From Thiohalomonas denitrificans (GTDB lineage Bacteria > Pseudomonadota > Gammaproteobacteria > Thiohalomonadales > Thiohalomonadaceae), in contig NZ_FMWD01000001.1 of the NCBI RefSeq assembly GCF_900102855.1, forward strand, positions 448,766 through 512,765: a DNA stretch of 64,000 nt, read 5' to 3'. Below the pieces are notes generated by a model that did not search any database, had not been told where the DNA came from, and worked only from the letters and a program-made list of their open reading frames with translations. A program made the translations under genes and the position numbers. Positions 1 through 11,753 of this stretch are shown here, one piece after another; the first letter of the stretch is position 1, and each line of letters starts with the position of its first letter.

Positions 1-72
1 GACGATGGCACCTACCTTGGAGGTACCGATATCCAGGGCGACGATCAGGTTCTTGTCCATTTTTTTCGACAT
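1..72 (-). CDS. ftsA: FtsA, N-terminal fragment (cut by window edge)
   Basis: Only the first 24 codons are inside the window, reading MSKKMDKNLIVALDIGTSKV and on. This is the standard start of the actin-like cell division protein FtsA, including the first phosphate-binding strand (LDIGTSK). FtsA tethers FtsZ to the inner membrane and recruits the later divisome. A GGAG-type ribosome site lies just upstream of the ATG. It follows ftsQ by about 17 bases as the last visible gene of the dcw cluster; ftsZ would be expected beyond the left edge. Confidence 0.9.
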   Translation of the reverse strand, partial: MSKKMDKNLIVALDIGTSKVGAIV

Positions 73-89
73 ACCTCCACTCCCCTGCC

Positions 90-838
90 TCAGGCGCTCT
101 TCTTCCACTGCACGGCAAATCCGTTGGTGTAGCGCAGATCGACGTATTCAATCGTTTCCAGATGCGGTGCAATCGCTCCGTCATAGGTGCGCACGAAGCG
201 CAGTAGACGATCGTCGATCTCCCGCCGACCCAGGCGCAGTGTCAGACCGCTGTTCAATTGCATTCGCCAGGCCCGACGTGCATCCATCTCCAGATGGGTA
301 ATCGATGCACCAAGCGCTGCAAGCTTGCCCTTCATCCCCCGAAAACGGGCCATCACCTTCCCCTCTGAACCCTCCGGACCCGAGAGCACCGGCAGCTCCC
401 CGTCCGCCAAACCTTGCTCTCCGGGGACGAAACGCTCCCCCCTTTCATTAATCAGGCCGCCCGGAGCCCATACGGCGGCAGCGCGCTGCTCCTCGATGGA
501 AACCGCCAGTGCCGCCGGCCAGCTACGCCGTACCGATGCCTGGCGCACCCACGCCAACTCCTCCACCGAGCGGCGAATGCCGTTCATATCGAGCCCCAGA
601 AACCCGGCTTTGACGAACGGCTCCACCGCCTGGCGCAACTCCTCCCGGTCCACATGGACAAAGGTGCCGCGGATGTGAACCGACCCGACCGGCAGGGTCG
701 ACGGCTGCGTCAACCAGCGACCCGCTGTAGCGATCACCGCAATGCCCGCAACCAGTGCCAGCGATTGGCCCGCCCTTTTCAGCCAGCGACGATTCCGCTG
801 AATCTGTTCGTTCTTGCGTGCCGCCTGCCGTTTTGTCA

Positions 839-839
<1 letters not shown>
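90..839 (-). CDS. ftsQ: Cell division protein FtsQ
   Basis: 249 residues. FtsQ is a bitopic inner membrane protein that links early and late divisome parts (FtsB/FtsL). The sequence shows a basic cytoplasmic N-terminus (MTKRQAARKNEQ), one membrane segment at about residues 21-43, then a POTRA domain at about 52-121 and the FtsQ beta domain. The start was set at the ATG at 839 because it overlaps the ddlB stop as TGATG and removes a spurious 84-residue extension in the ddlB shadow. Placed between ddlB and ftsA, as in most Gammaproteobacteria. Confidence 0.93.
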
Positions 840-2666
<1,827 letters not shown>

Positions 2667-2670
<4 letters not shown>

Positions 2671-4136
2671 GCATGCACCTCCAGCTGGTTCGGCAGGGCG
2701 GCGGCGATGCCGCCGATATCACCGGCACCCAGGGTCAGCACCACATCGCCGTCCCGCAGCACACCCAGCAGGGTCTCCGGCAGGTCTTCCCGACCGTGAA
2801 CAAATACCGGGTCCACCTTGCCGCGGGCGCGAATGGCCCGACACAGGGTGCGGCTGTCCGCGCCCGCCACCGGTGTCTCGCCGGCGGCGTAGACCTCGAG
2901 CACCAACAGTGCATCCGCCTCGGTCAGCACTTCGGTGAAGTCCTCGAAGAGGTCCCGCGTGCGGGAGTAGCGGTGCGGCTGAAAGACCACCACCAGGCGA
3001 CGCTCCGGCCATGCAGCACGGGCGGCCTTCAGGGTGGCCTCCACCTCTCTTGGATGGTGTCCGTAGTCATCCACCAGCAGAACCTGGCCCTTGGGCGTTT
3101 TCACCTCGCCATGGACCTGAAAGCGACGGCCGATGCCCTCGAATTTATCCAGGGCACTTTCGATGGCCGCATCGCTGACGCCGACCTCGTGGGCAACGGC
3201 TACCGCAGCGAGGGCATTGAGGACGTTGTGTTCTCCCGGCATGTTGAGGGTGACGTGCAGCCACTCCTCGGCGCCCGGCCGGGCGATGCGAAAGCGGGTG
3301 CGCAAGCCATCCTGCACCATGTCCAGGGCACGCACGTCGGCATCGGCGCTGAAACCGTAGGTGGTCACCGGGCGGGACATCTCGGGAATCAGCTCGCGCA
3401 CTACGGGGTCGTCCAGGCAGACCACCGCCAATCCGTAAAAAGGCAGGTGGTGAACGAATTCCACAAAGGTTTCACGCAGCTTGGCAAAGTCACCGCCGTA
3501 GGTACCCATATGGTCCATATCGATATTGGTGACCACCGCCGTCATGGGCTGCAGATAAAGAAAGGAGGCGTCGCTCTCGTCGGCTTCGGCCACCAGAAAA
3601 TGGCTCGCCCCCAATCGCGCATGGCTGCCTGCGCTGTTCAGGCGCCCGCCAATCACGAAGGTGGGATCCAGGTCTCCCTCGGCGAGGATGCTGGCGATAA
3701 GGCTGGTGGTGGTGGTTTTGCCGTGGGTGCCGGCCACGGCGATTCCGTGCCGGAAACGCATCAGTTCGGCCAGCATTTCCGCGCGCCGGACCACCGGGAT
3801 ACGGCGCGCCTTGGCCGCTTTCACCTCGGGATTGGCGTCGTTGACTGCGGAGGAGATCACCACCGCATCACAACCGTCAATCTGTTCGGCCTCGTGGCCG
3901 AAATAGAGTCTGGCACCCAGCGCCTCCAGATGTTGGGTGACGGTGTTCTCCCGCAGGTCGGAACCGACGATCCGGTAACCGAGATTGAGCAGCACTTCGG
4001 CAATACCGCCCATCCCGGAGCCGCCGATCCCGACCATGTAGATCGAGCGAATGCGCCCCATCACCGTCTGGTTGGCGGAGTAATTGGCCCTGTTGTTGGT
4101 CCCCGAGACCAGGTCGGTTTCGCTCTCAATGCTCAT
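2667..4136 (-). CDS. murC: UDP-N-acetylmuramate--L-alanine ligase
   Basis: 489 residues. ATP-dependent Mur ligase adding L-Ala to UDP-MurNAc. The N-terminal Rossmann loop (GIGGSGMGG, about residues 37-45) and the ATP-binding GTHGKTTTT (136-144) are intact. There is a short N-terminal tail of about 25 residues before the conserved domain; the internal methionine at residue 26 is an alternative start, but the ATG at 4136 overlaps the murG stop exactly as ATGA and is preferred. Confidence 0.96.
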
Positions 4137-5230
4137 ACATCACTCCCGGGACGCGCCAGTTGCAGGCACGCCCTTGTCACTTCATCTGTTGCCGCCGGCC
4201 GGGCCATCGCCCGGGCCGACCGCGCCATTGTCAAAAGCCGCTCGCGCCCACTGGCGGCGTCAGTGGCAAACTCCTCGATCCGGGCCGACAGGCCTTCGGC
4301 CGTCAGTTCCGCCTGTGGCACCAACAAGGCGGCACCGGCGTCCGTAAGATAGCGGGCGTTGCGCGTCTGGTGATCATCGACTGCATACGGAAACGGGACC
4401 AGGATCGCCGGTGCACCTGCAGCGGCCAGTTCGCTGACGGTCAGCGCCCCGGCCCGGCAAATCACCAGATCGGCCCAGCCGTAGGCCTCCGCCATGTCCT
4501 CCAGGAAAGGACGGACATCGGCCGTGATGCCGGCCGCCGCATAGCACTCCCGCGCCGGTGCCAGTTTCTTCTCGCCAGCCTGATGGAGAATCAGGGGCTG
4601 CCGATCGGGCGCTATCCGACCCAACGCCTGCGGAACGGTACGATTGAGGGCCTCTGCACCCTGGCTGCCGCCAATCACCAGTACCCGCAAGGGCCCCGTG
4701 CGCCCCGCAAAGCGTTCACCCGGGTCGGGCAGCGCGGTGATCGCTTCGCGTACCGGATTGCCCACCACCTCACCCCGTGTCAGTACATCCGGGAATGCGG
4801 TCAACACCCGCCGGGCCCAGCGGGCCAGCAGCCGATTGGTAAGCCCCGCCGCGGCATTCTGTTCATGAATCAGCAAAGGAAACCCGAGCAGCTTCGCGCC
4901 CAGTCCTCCCGGGCCGGCGACAAATCCGCCCATGCCCAGCACAACGCCCGGGCGGAACCGCCGCAGCACCGCAAGCGACTGTGCCAGTGCGCGCAGCAGC
5001 CGGACGGGAGCCGTGAGCCAGCCCAGCGCACCCTTTCCGCGAAGCCCGGCAACGCTGATGAAATCGATCGGGAAGCCCGCTGCAGTGACCACCCGCGCCT
5101 CCATACCGGCGCGGGTCCCCAGCCAGCGGACCTCCACGCCCTGCTCGGCGAGTGCGTGCGCCACAGCGAGAGCCGGGAACACGTGGCCGCCCGTACCACC
5201 GGCCATGATCAGGACACGCGCGGCACTCAT
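4133..5230 (-). CDS. murG: MurG glycosyltransferase (lipid II synthase)
   Basis: 365 residues. Transfers GlcNAc from UDP-GlcNAc onto lipid I at the inner face of the membrane to give lipid II. The first conserved G loop GGTGGH is at residues 11-16, and the C-terminal sugar-nucleotide part shows [10 protein letters not shown]. The start was placed at the ATG at 5230, just inside the end of ftsW, instead of an upstream in-frame codon in the ftsW shadow. Overlaps murC by four bases. Confidence 0.95.
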   Translation of the reverse strand: MSAARVLIMAGGTGGHVFPALAVAHALAEQGVEVRWLGTRAGMEARVVTAAGFPIDFISVAGLRGKGALGWLTAPVRLLRALAQSLAVLRRFRPGVVLGMGGFVAGPGGLGAKLLGFPLLIHEQNAAAGLTNRLLARWARRVLTAFPDVLTRGEVVGNPVREAITALPDPGERFAGRTGPLRVLVIGGSQGAEALNRTVPQALGRIAPDRQPLILHQAGEKKLAPARECYAAAGITADVRPFLEDMAEAYGWADLVICRAGALTVSELAAAGAPAILVPFPYAVDDHQTRNARYLTDAGAALLVPQAELTAEGLSARIEEFATDAASGRERLLTMARSARAMARPAATDEVTRACLQLARPGSDV

Positions 5231-6405
5231 CGGCGACCTCCCCCGGACATGCCAGCCAGTTGCGTCTCCAGTCCCACCCGCAGTACCAGTGCGATCGCCA
5301 TACAGCTGACCAGCATGCTGCTGCCGCCGTAGCTCATCAGCGGAAGGGTCAGCCCTTTGGTGGGCAGAACACCCATGTTGACGCCGACATTGACGACCAC
5401 CTGCAGCGCAATCCAAATCCCGACCCCGAACGCCAGGTAGCTGCCAAACTGCTGTCCCGCCTCGGCGGCACGGCGGCCGATCCGAAACACCCGCCAGAGC
5501 AGAACGGCAAACAGGGCGATAACACCCAGGGTACCCACCAGCCCGAGCTCTTCGGCCAAAACCGCCAGCAGAAAATCGGTATGCGCCTCGGGGAGATAGA
5601 AGAGCTTTTGCACGCTGTCACCGAGCCCTACCCCCAGCCAGTCACCGCGCCCAAAGGCAATCAGAGCCTGGGTGAGCTGAAAGCCGCTGTTGAACGGATC
5701 TTCCCAGGGATTGAGAAATGTGGTCAATCGCTCCAGTCGGTAGGGCGAAGAGACCGCCAAAACCGACAGTGCCGCGCCGGCCAGTCCCACGAGCAGTGCG
5801 AATAGCCACAACCGCACGCCACCCAGGAACATCATGCCCAGCGCGGTCGCCATCAACACTGCGGCGGCACCGAAATCGGGTTCGGCAAGCAGCAGCACGG
5901 CAATCAGCGTGACCAGCGACATGGGGATCAGGAAACCGGCCACCGTGGTACGCACCGCTCTGCCCCGGCGTACCAGATAGCCGGACATATAAATCACCAC
6001 CGCCAGCTTCACGAATTCCGAGACCTGGAAGTTGAATGGTCCGACCATCAACCAGCGGGTACTGCCATTGACGGTCCGCCCCAGCCCGGGTACGAAGAGC
6101 ATGGTCAGCAGCACCAGACCGCAGACCAAAAGGGCCGGTCCGCTCTTTTCCCAGACAGAAAGCGGAATGCGAAGGAGCCCGAAGGCCAGTGAGGCGCCCA
6201 ACGCGATGTAGGTGAACTGCCGCAACAGGTAGTAGAACGACTCGCCGGTCTGTCGATCGGCAATGGCGGCCGAAGCCGAACCGATCATCACCAATCCCAG
6301 CCCGAGCAGCGCCACGGCCACGGCGGCCAACGGAAAGTCCATCAGCGGGCGACCGCGATGCCGCCGCGGCAGCTTGAGGTCGGTTGCCAGCGCCTGGGCG
6401 GTCAT
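5227..6405 (-). CDS. ftsW: Lipid II polymerase FtsW (SEDS family)
   Basis: 392 residues, multi-spanning inner membrane protein. SEDS glycosyltransferase that polymerises lipid II at the septum together with FtsI. Long hydrophobic helices run through the protein, and the conserved GLPLPF-like end region appears here as PTKGLTLPLMSYGGSSM near the C-terminus. Start at ATG 6405 overlaps the murD stop by four bases; upstream in-frame sequence belongs to murD in another frame. Confidence 0.95.
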   Translation of the reverse strand: MTAQALATDLKLPRRHRGRPLMDFPLAAVAVALLGLGLVMIGSASAAIADRQTGESFYYLLRQFTYIALGASLAFGLLRIPLSVWEKSGPALLVCGLVLLTMLFVPGLGRTVNGSTRWLMVGPFNFQVSEFVKLAVVIYMSGYLVRRGRAVRTTVAGFLIPMSLVTLIAVLLLAEPDFGAAAVLMATALGMMFLGGVRLWLFALLVGLAGAALSVLAVSSPYRLERLTTFLNPWEDPFNSGFQLTQALIAFGRGDWLGVGLGDSVQKLFYLPEAHTDFLLAVLAEELGLVGTLGVIALFAVLLWRVFRIGRRAAEAGQQFGSYLAFGVGIWIALQVVVNVGVNMGVLPTKGLTLPLMSYGGSSMLVSCMAIALVLRVGLETQLAGMSGGGRR

Positions 6406-7751
6406 GCCGGCAACCTCCCGACCGCTTCCACAAAGAGATCGCCCCGTTCGGCATAGCCACTGAACATGTCGAAACTCGCACAGGCGGGCGAGAGCAATAC
6501 CGCATCCCCCGTTCGGGCCAGATCGGCGGCCTTGCGCACTGCCTCCTCCATTGAGGCGACCCACACGATCGGCACAACGCCATCGAGCACCTCGGCAATC
6601 AATGCGGCATCCCGTCCCAACAGCACCGCGGCCCGCCCGCGCCGGGCGAGGACCGGAGCCAGCTCCCGGAAGTCCGCTCCCTTGCCGAGACCTCCCGCGA
6701 TCAGCACCACCCGCTCTCCCGGCATTCCGTCTACCGCAGCCAGCGTAGCGCCGACGTTGGTCCCTTTGGAGTCATTGAAAAAGCGTATGCCCGCCTTCTC
6801 CGCCACATGCTGGCAGCGATGCGGCAGTCCGGGAAACCTCTTCAGCGCCGTCAGCATGGCGTCCATCGGCAGCCCGACGGCTTCACCGAGGGCCAGTGCG
6901 GCCAGTGCGTTGAGCCAATTGTGCCGACCGGCGATCCGCAGTATCGACACGTCCATCAGGGGTTCGCCCCGCCGGGCCAGCCAGACAGAACCGTCGCGCT
7001 CTGCAAAGTGGTAATCGGCCCCTTCGCGCTCGCCGAAACGGATCACCCGGCGTTCGGGATCGGCCATGGCGGCGACCAGCGGATCATCCCGATTGATGAC
7101 CATCACGCCGTCGCTACCCTGGCGGTTGAATACCCGCTGTTTGATGGCCGCGTAGGTTTCGATATCACCATGGCGGTCCAGGTGATCATCACTGATGTTC
7201 AGCACCGTTGCCGCCGCTGCCTGAAGGGATTCGGTGGTCTCCAGCTGAAAGCTCGACAGCTCCAGCACGTAGAGATCGGGTTCGCTGTCGCCAACCAGCT
7301 CGAGTGCCGGGGTGCCGATATTCCCGCCCATGCCGATCTCGCACCCCGCCGCGCGGCCCATCTCGGCGAGGAGAGTTGTCACCGTGCTTTTGCCGTTAGA
7401 GCCGGTAATCACCGCCACCGGGGCGCGGGCAACTCGGGCAAACAGCTCGATATCACCCATCACCGGCACCCCCGCCCTGCGGGCGGCAACGATTGCCGGT
7501 TCATCCAGCGAGACCCCGGGACTGACAATCAGCTGGCCGGCCTTCGCGAACATCGCCGGATCGAAGGCACCCAGGCAGACTTCCGTATCCGGCTGCTCCC
7601 GCTGCAACTCCTCTCTGCCCGGCGGTGCTTGCCGGCTGTCGGCCACCATGAAGGCCTCGCCCCGGCCGGCGAGGAAACGCGCACAGGAGAGACCGGTCCG
7701 GCCAAGTCCGACGATGATCGTCGCTCCCTGAACCGCTTTGGCGGTCTGCAT
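6402..7751 (-). CDS. murD: UDP-N-acetylmuramoyl-L-alanine--D-glutamate ligase
   Basis: 449 residues from the ATG at 7751. Mur ligase adding D-Glu. The N-terminal nucleotide loop (IIVGLGRTG) begins about ten residues after this start, as in other MurD proteins, and the ATP loop GSNGKST is at about 117-123. An in-frame TTG eight codons upstream (7775) is possible, but the ATG has an AGGA ribosome site at good spacing. A 39-base gap separates it from mraY, one of the few non-overlapping joints of the cluster. Confidence 0.94.
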   Translation of the reverse strand: MQTAKAVQGATIIVGLGRTGLSCARFLAGRGEAFMVADSRQAPPGREELQREQPDTEVCLGAFDPAMFAKAGQLIVSPGVSLDEPAIVAARRAGVPVMGDIELFARVARAPVAVITGSNGKSTVTTLLAEMGRAAGCEIGMGGNIGTPALELVGDSEPDLYVLELSSFQLETTESLQAAAATVLNISDDHLDRHGDIETYAAIKQRVFNRQGSDGVMVINRDDPLVAAMADPERRVIRFGEREGADYHFAERDGSVWLARRGEPLMDVSILRIAGRHNWLNALAALALGEAVGLPMDAMLTALKRFPGLPHRCQHVAEKAGIRFFNDSKGTNVGATLAAVDGMPGERVVLIAGGLGKGADFRELAPVLARRGRAAVLLGRDAALIAEVLDGVVPIVWVASMEEAVRKAADLARTGDAVLLSPACASFDMFSGYAERGDLFVEAVGRLPA

Positions 7752-7790
7752 TGCGATGTCCTGTTGCGTGATCAACTCGTCACACTCCGG

Positions 7791-8873
7791 TTACCGAATC
7801 TTCAATGAGGACAACCCGATGAGCACCAGCACCACCGTGATGATCCAGAAACGCACGATGACCCGCGGCTCGGGCCACCCCTTCAATTCGAAATGGTGGT
7901 GGAGCGGCGCCATGCGGAAAATCCGCCGCCCGGTGAGCTTGAAGGAAGCCACCTGCAGGATGACCGAAACGGTCTCCATCACGAACACCCCGCCCATCAC
8001 CAGCAGTACCAGTTCCTGTCGCACCACGACCGCCATGGCCCCCAGTGCCGCACCCAACCCGAGGGCACCGACGTCGCCCATGAACACCTGGGCCGGATAG
8101 GTGTTGAACCAGAGGAAGCCGAGGCCGGCCCCCACCAGCGCCCCGGCAATCACCACCACTTCACCCACACCCGGCACATAGGGAATACTCAGGTAGGAGG
8201 CAAAATTGACGTTGCCGGTGACGTAGGCAAACAGGCCCAGCGCCCCGCCGACCATTACCGTCGGCAGGATCGCTAGCCCGTCCAGTCCGTCGGTCAGGTT
8301 CACCGCGTTGCTGGTGCCGACGATGACGAAGTAGCTGAGGACGACAAAGCCGGCTCCCAGAGGAATGGCGATATCCTTGAAGAACGGTACGATAAGCTGC
8401 GTCTCGACCGGCGCTTCCGCCGTATAGAAGAGGAACAGCGCCGCACCGAGTCCCGCCACCGACTGGTAAAAGTACTTCTCCCGCGCCTTCAGCCCCTCGG
8501 AGCGACGGTGCATCAGCTTGCGCCAGTCATCCACCCATCCGATGCCCCCGAACATGAGGATGACACCGACGACCACCCAGATGTGACGATTGGAAAGGTC
8601 CGCCCACAGCAAGGTGGACAAAACCACCGCAAGGATGATCAGCGCGCCCCCCATGGTGGGTGTGCCCGCCTTGGCGAGGTGGGTCTGCGGACCATCGTCC
8701 CGCACATGCTGACCGATCTGCAGTTCGGTCAGGCGCCGGATCAGCACCGGTCCCAGCACCAGAGAGAATATCAGGGCGGTCAATGCGCCGAGGATGGCGC
8801 GCAGCGTCAGGTACTGAAAGACGCTGAAACCGGTCTGAAACTGTTCAAGATATTCGGCAAGATAAAGCAGCAT
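7791..8873 (-). CDS. mraY: Phospho-MurNAc-pentapeptide transferase MraY
   Basis: 360 residues, the canonical length. Inner membrane enzyme that moves phospho-MurNAc-pentapeptide to undecaprenyl phosphate, making lipid I. The signature [13 protein letters not shown] with its catalytic aspartates, and the C-terminal [11 protein letters not shown] histidine motif, are both present among about ten membrane helices. The start codon overlaps the murF stop as TGATG. Confidence 0.97.
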   Translation of the reverse strand: MLLYLAEYLEQFQTGFSVFQYLTLRAILGALTALIFSLVLGPVLIRRLTELQIGQHVRDDGPQTHLAKAGTPTMGGALIILAVVLSTLLWADLSNRHIWVVVGVILMFGGIGWVDDWRKLMHRRSEGLKAREKYFYQSVAGLGAALFLFYTAEAPVETQLIVPFFKDIAIPLGAGFVVLSYFVIVGTSNAVNLTDGLDGLAILPTVMVGGALGLFAYVTGNVNFASYLSIPYVPGVGEVVVIAGALVGAGLGFLWFNTYPAQVFMGDVGALGLGAALGAMAVVVRQELVLLVMGGVFVMETVSVILQVASFKLTGRRIFRMAPLHHHFELKGWPEPRVIVRFWIITVVLVLIGLSSLKIR

Positions 8874-10246
8874 CAGGCGTCCCCTCCCGCCAGTGCATCG
8901 GCCACCCGCTCCATGCGGGCCGTCCGCGACCCCTTGACCAAAACGGTCACTTCGGGTGAGAGCTCGGACCTGAGTGCGGCTACCAGCGCATCAATAGTGT
9001 CAAAATGGCGCCCCTGCGGACCAAACGCCTCTGCGGCGAAACGGGCCAGGGGTCCGGTGGCGTAGAGTGCATCGATATGCTTCCGGCGCGCATCCTCCCC
9101 CGCCCGGGCATGCAGTGCCGGCGCATCATCGCCCAGCTCCCCCATGTCACCGAGGGCGAGCACACGCCGTCCGGAGGCAGTGGCCAGGACCTCGATCCCC
9201 GCCCGCAGCGAGTCAGGATTGGCGTTGTAGCTGTCATCGATGAGTCGGGCTCCATTCAGTGCCGCACGCGGTACCAGGCGTCCCTTCACCGGTTGCAACG
9301 AACCGAGCCCCGCGGCGATATCGTCACCCGAAAGGCCCATCGAGATGGCGAGGGCGGCGGCGGCCAGGGCGTTCGCTACGTTGTGGCGACCCAGTAGTGC
9401 CAACCGGCATTCGACTTCGCCGTCGGGCAGCTGGAGCATCAGTCGGCTGCCGTCCGCTTCGGTGTTCCAGCTGGCAGTCAACTCTGCCTCCCGGTCGAGC
9501 CCGAAGCGCAGCACCCGTCGCTCACCGGCGAGTTCAACCCAGAGCCCCGCAAAGTCATCATCGGCGTTAATCACCGCCGTCCCGCTCTCATCCAGGCCGG
9601 AGAAGATTTCCCCTTTCGCCCGGGCCACACCTTGCAGGGATCCGAAACCGGCCAGGTGGGCCGCCGCGGCGTTGGTGATGAGCGAGGCGTCGGGACGGGC
9701 CAGCCTGGTCAGGTAGGCGATTTCACCGGCATGATTCGCACCCATCTCCACCACCGCGAAACGGTGTTCGGGCGTAAGCCGCAGCAGCGTCAGCGGTACG
9801 CCGATATCGTTATTGAGATTACCGTGGGTCGCCAGCACAGCACCCTTTCGGGAGAGAATCGCAGCGGTCATCTCCTTCACGGTGGTTTTGCCGTTGGAGC
9901 CGGTGATGGCCACCAACGGAGTCGCCAGTTCCCGCCGCCAGCCCGCGGCCAACCGTCCGAGAGCAGCCCGCGTGGAGGAGACCCGAAGCTGCGGCACCTC
10001 TATTTCCCCGGGCAGAGCAACCGGTGTTTCGACGAGAGCAGCGACAGCACCCTTTTCGATCGCCGCACGGAGATGATCGTGACCATCATGGTTGGGGCCA
10101 CGCAGGGCGATAAATAGATTACCCGGGGCCACCCGGCGTGAATCGGTCGTCACGCCGTGAAAAACACGGCTCTCTCCCTCGAGGCGGCCTTCGCACCATT
10201 CGGCGGCGCGGACGAGTGTTGTATGGATACCGATTGACTCAGTCAC
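8873..10246 (-). CDS. murF: UDP-MurNAc-tripeptide--D-Ala-D-Ala ligase
   Basis: 457 residues from a GTG start at 10246. Adds the D-Ala-D-Ala made by DdlB to UDP-MurNAc-tripeptide. ATP loop GSNGKTT at 116-122. The GTG start is chosen because a perfect AGGAGG lies six bases before it and it overlaps the end of murE by eight bases; the longer reading upstream has no such site and only copies murE in another frame. Confidence 0.95.
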   Translation of the reverse strand: MTESIGIHTTLVRAAEWCEGRLEGESRVFHGVTTDSRRVAPGNLFIALRGPNHDGHDHLRAAIEKGAVAALVETPVALPGEIEVPQLRVSSTRAALGRLAAGWRRELATPLVAITGSNGKTTVKEMTAAILSRKGAVLATHGNLNNDIGVPLTLLRLTPEHRFAVVEMGANHAGEIAYLTRLARPDASLITNAAAAHLAGFGSLQGVARAKGEIFSGLDESGTAVINADDDFAGLWVELAGERRVLRFGLDREAELTASWNTEADGSRLMLQLPDGEVECRLALLGRHNVANALAAAALAISMGLSGDDIAAGLGSLQPVKGRLVPRAALNGARLIDDSYNANPDSLRAGIEVLATASGRRVLALGDMGELGDDAPALHARAGEDARRKHIDALYATGPLARFAAEAFGPQGRHFDTIDALVAALRSELSPEVTVLVKGSRTARMERVADALAGGDA

Positions 10247-11753
10247 TCGGCACCTCCTCGCCCAGCAGCCGCGCGGCAGTCTCCCGGTCGCTGAACGGCA
10301 GCGAACGGCCACCGATCACCTGCTGGCTCTCGTGACCCTTGCCGGCGATCACGACCACATCTCCCGGCACAGCGGCTTGCAGTGCCCGGGCCATCGCCTC
10401 GCCGCGGTCGCGGATCACCTGGGCGGCATCCGGGTCCGCCATACCCTGCTGGATCTGCTCGATGATTGAGTACGGGTCCTCATTGCGGGGATTATCATCG
10501 GTTATGACCACGAAATCGGCATAGCGCTCGGCAATCCGGCCCATGAGCGGACGCTTCTCGCAGTCGCGATCCCCGCCACAACCGAACACGCACCAGAGAC
10601 TCCCCCGGCAGTGCTCACCGGCGGCGCGCAGCACGTGCTCCAGTGCATCGGGGGTATGGGCATAATCGACCACCACCAGCGGCCGGAGTTCGCCGCCGCC
10701 GAAGCGCTCCATCCGGCCGGGCACCGTTTGCACCCGGCTCAGACGTTCAAGGGCATCGTCGAATTCGAGACCGGCGGCCAACAGGGCGCCGAGCGCCGCC
10801 AGAAGGTTGTGAGCGTTGAAGCGCCCGAGCAGGCCGGTGGCCAGCGTCCCGCTGCCCCAGGGGGAGCGAATCGCAAGGCTCAGCCCGGTCTGCTCCAGGC
10901 GCACATCCGTGCCCAAAAGCCGCGGGGAGCGGCCGTGGCGCTCAGCCAGGCCGTAATCGATGATCTCCAGGTCCGCATCCAGATCGGCCAGCCAGTCGCT
11001 GCCCACCGGGTCATCGGCATTGATAACGGCCGTCTTGAGGCCCGGTTGCTCAAACAGCTGCCGTTTGGCGGCAGCATAGGCCTCCATATCACCGTGATAG
11101 TCCAGGTGTTCGTGGCTCAGATTGGTGAACACAGCCGTATCAAACCCCACCCCGGCTACGCGCTCCTGCACCAGGGCATGGGAGGAGACCTCCATCACGA
11201 CGCGGCTGGCTCCTGCACGGTGCACGGAGTCGAGCAGCGACTGCAGGGTCACCGGATCCGGAGTGGTATGTCCGGTACTGTGCAGTGCACCGAAAAGGCC
11301 CGCCCCCAGCGTGCCCATCACTCCGCAAGGGGCCGATTGCTGGAGTGATGCGGCGATAAAATGGCTGACGGAAGTCTTGCCGTTGGTGCCGGTGACGCCA
11401 ATCACATGCATTTGCCGCGACGGTTCTCCGTAGAAGCGCCCGGCGATCCGCCCCGCCTGCGAGGCCAGATGCCGAACCTTTATCAAGGGCACCCCCCGGT
11501 AGAGGGTTGCCGACTCGGCATCCGCCGATTCCGCGAGAATGGCAGCGGCACCGTGCGCAACGGCACTGTCCACGTACTCGAGGCCGTGCCGGGCGTGACC
11601 GGACAGCGCCAGGAACAGCCCGCCCTCGACCACCCGGCGGCTATCGAGGGCGATACCGCACACCACGACCGAGGCGAACCGGCCGGGATCGGCCAGGCCC
11701 GTCAGCAACTCGCCGAGGCGGATTCCGGGCGTCTGAATCTGCACGGCCATCAT
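10239..11753 (-). CDS. murE: UDP-MurNAc-dipeptide--meso-diaminopimelate ligase
   Basis: 504 residues. Adds the third amino acid of the stem peptide. ATP loop GTNGKTS at 122-128. The DNPR motif at 420-423 is the signature for meso-diaminopimelate as substrate (lysine-type MurE differs here), so the cell wall should be the ordinary Gram-negative A1-gamma type. The first ATG overlaps the ftsI stop; a second ATG follows directly and could serve instead. Confidence 0.96.
   Translation of the reverse strand: MMAVQIQTPGIRLGELLTGLADPGRFASVVVCGIALDSRRVVEGGLFLALSGHARHGLEYVDSAVAHGAAAILAESADAESATLYRGVPLIKVRHLASQAGRIAGRFYGEPSRQMHVIGVTGTNGKTSVSHFIAASLQQSAPCGVMGTLGAGLFGALHSTGHTTPDPVTLQSLLDSVHRAGASRVVMEVSSHALVQERVAGVGFDTAVFTNLSHEHLDYHGDMEAYAAAKRQLFEQPGLKTAVINADDPVGSDWLADLDADLEIIDYGLAERHGRSPRLLGTDVRLEQTGLSLAIRSPWGSGTLATGLLGRFNAHNLLAALGALLAAGLEFDDALERLSRVQTVPGRMERFGGGELRPLVVVDYAHTPDALEHVLRAAGEHCRGSLWCVFGCGGDRDCEKRPLMGRIAERYADFVVITDDNPRNEDPYSIIEQIQQGMADPDAAQVIRDRGEAMARALQAAVPGDVVVIAGKGHESQQVIGGRSLPFSDRETAARLLGEEVPSD
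10253..10258 (-). promoter_or_regulatory. Ribosome binding site deciding the murF GTG start
   Basis: A perfect AGGAGG on the minus strand, inside the last codons of murE, with a six-base spacer to the GTG at 10246. It explains how murF is initiated although its start lies within murE. Confidence 0.8.

Noticed and set aside
2673-4352. 559-codon open frame on the plus strand over murC
   Set aside because: It lies antisense to murC, which has every Mur ligase motif; its own translation is low-complexity, rich in His, Gln and Gly, with no domain. Long antisense frames are common in GC-rich coding DNA.
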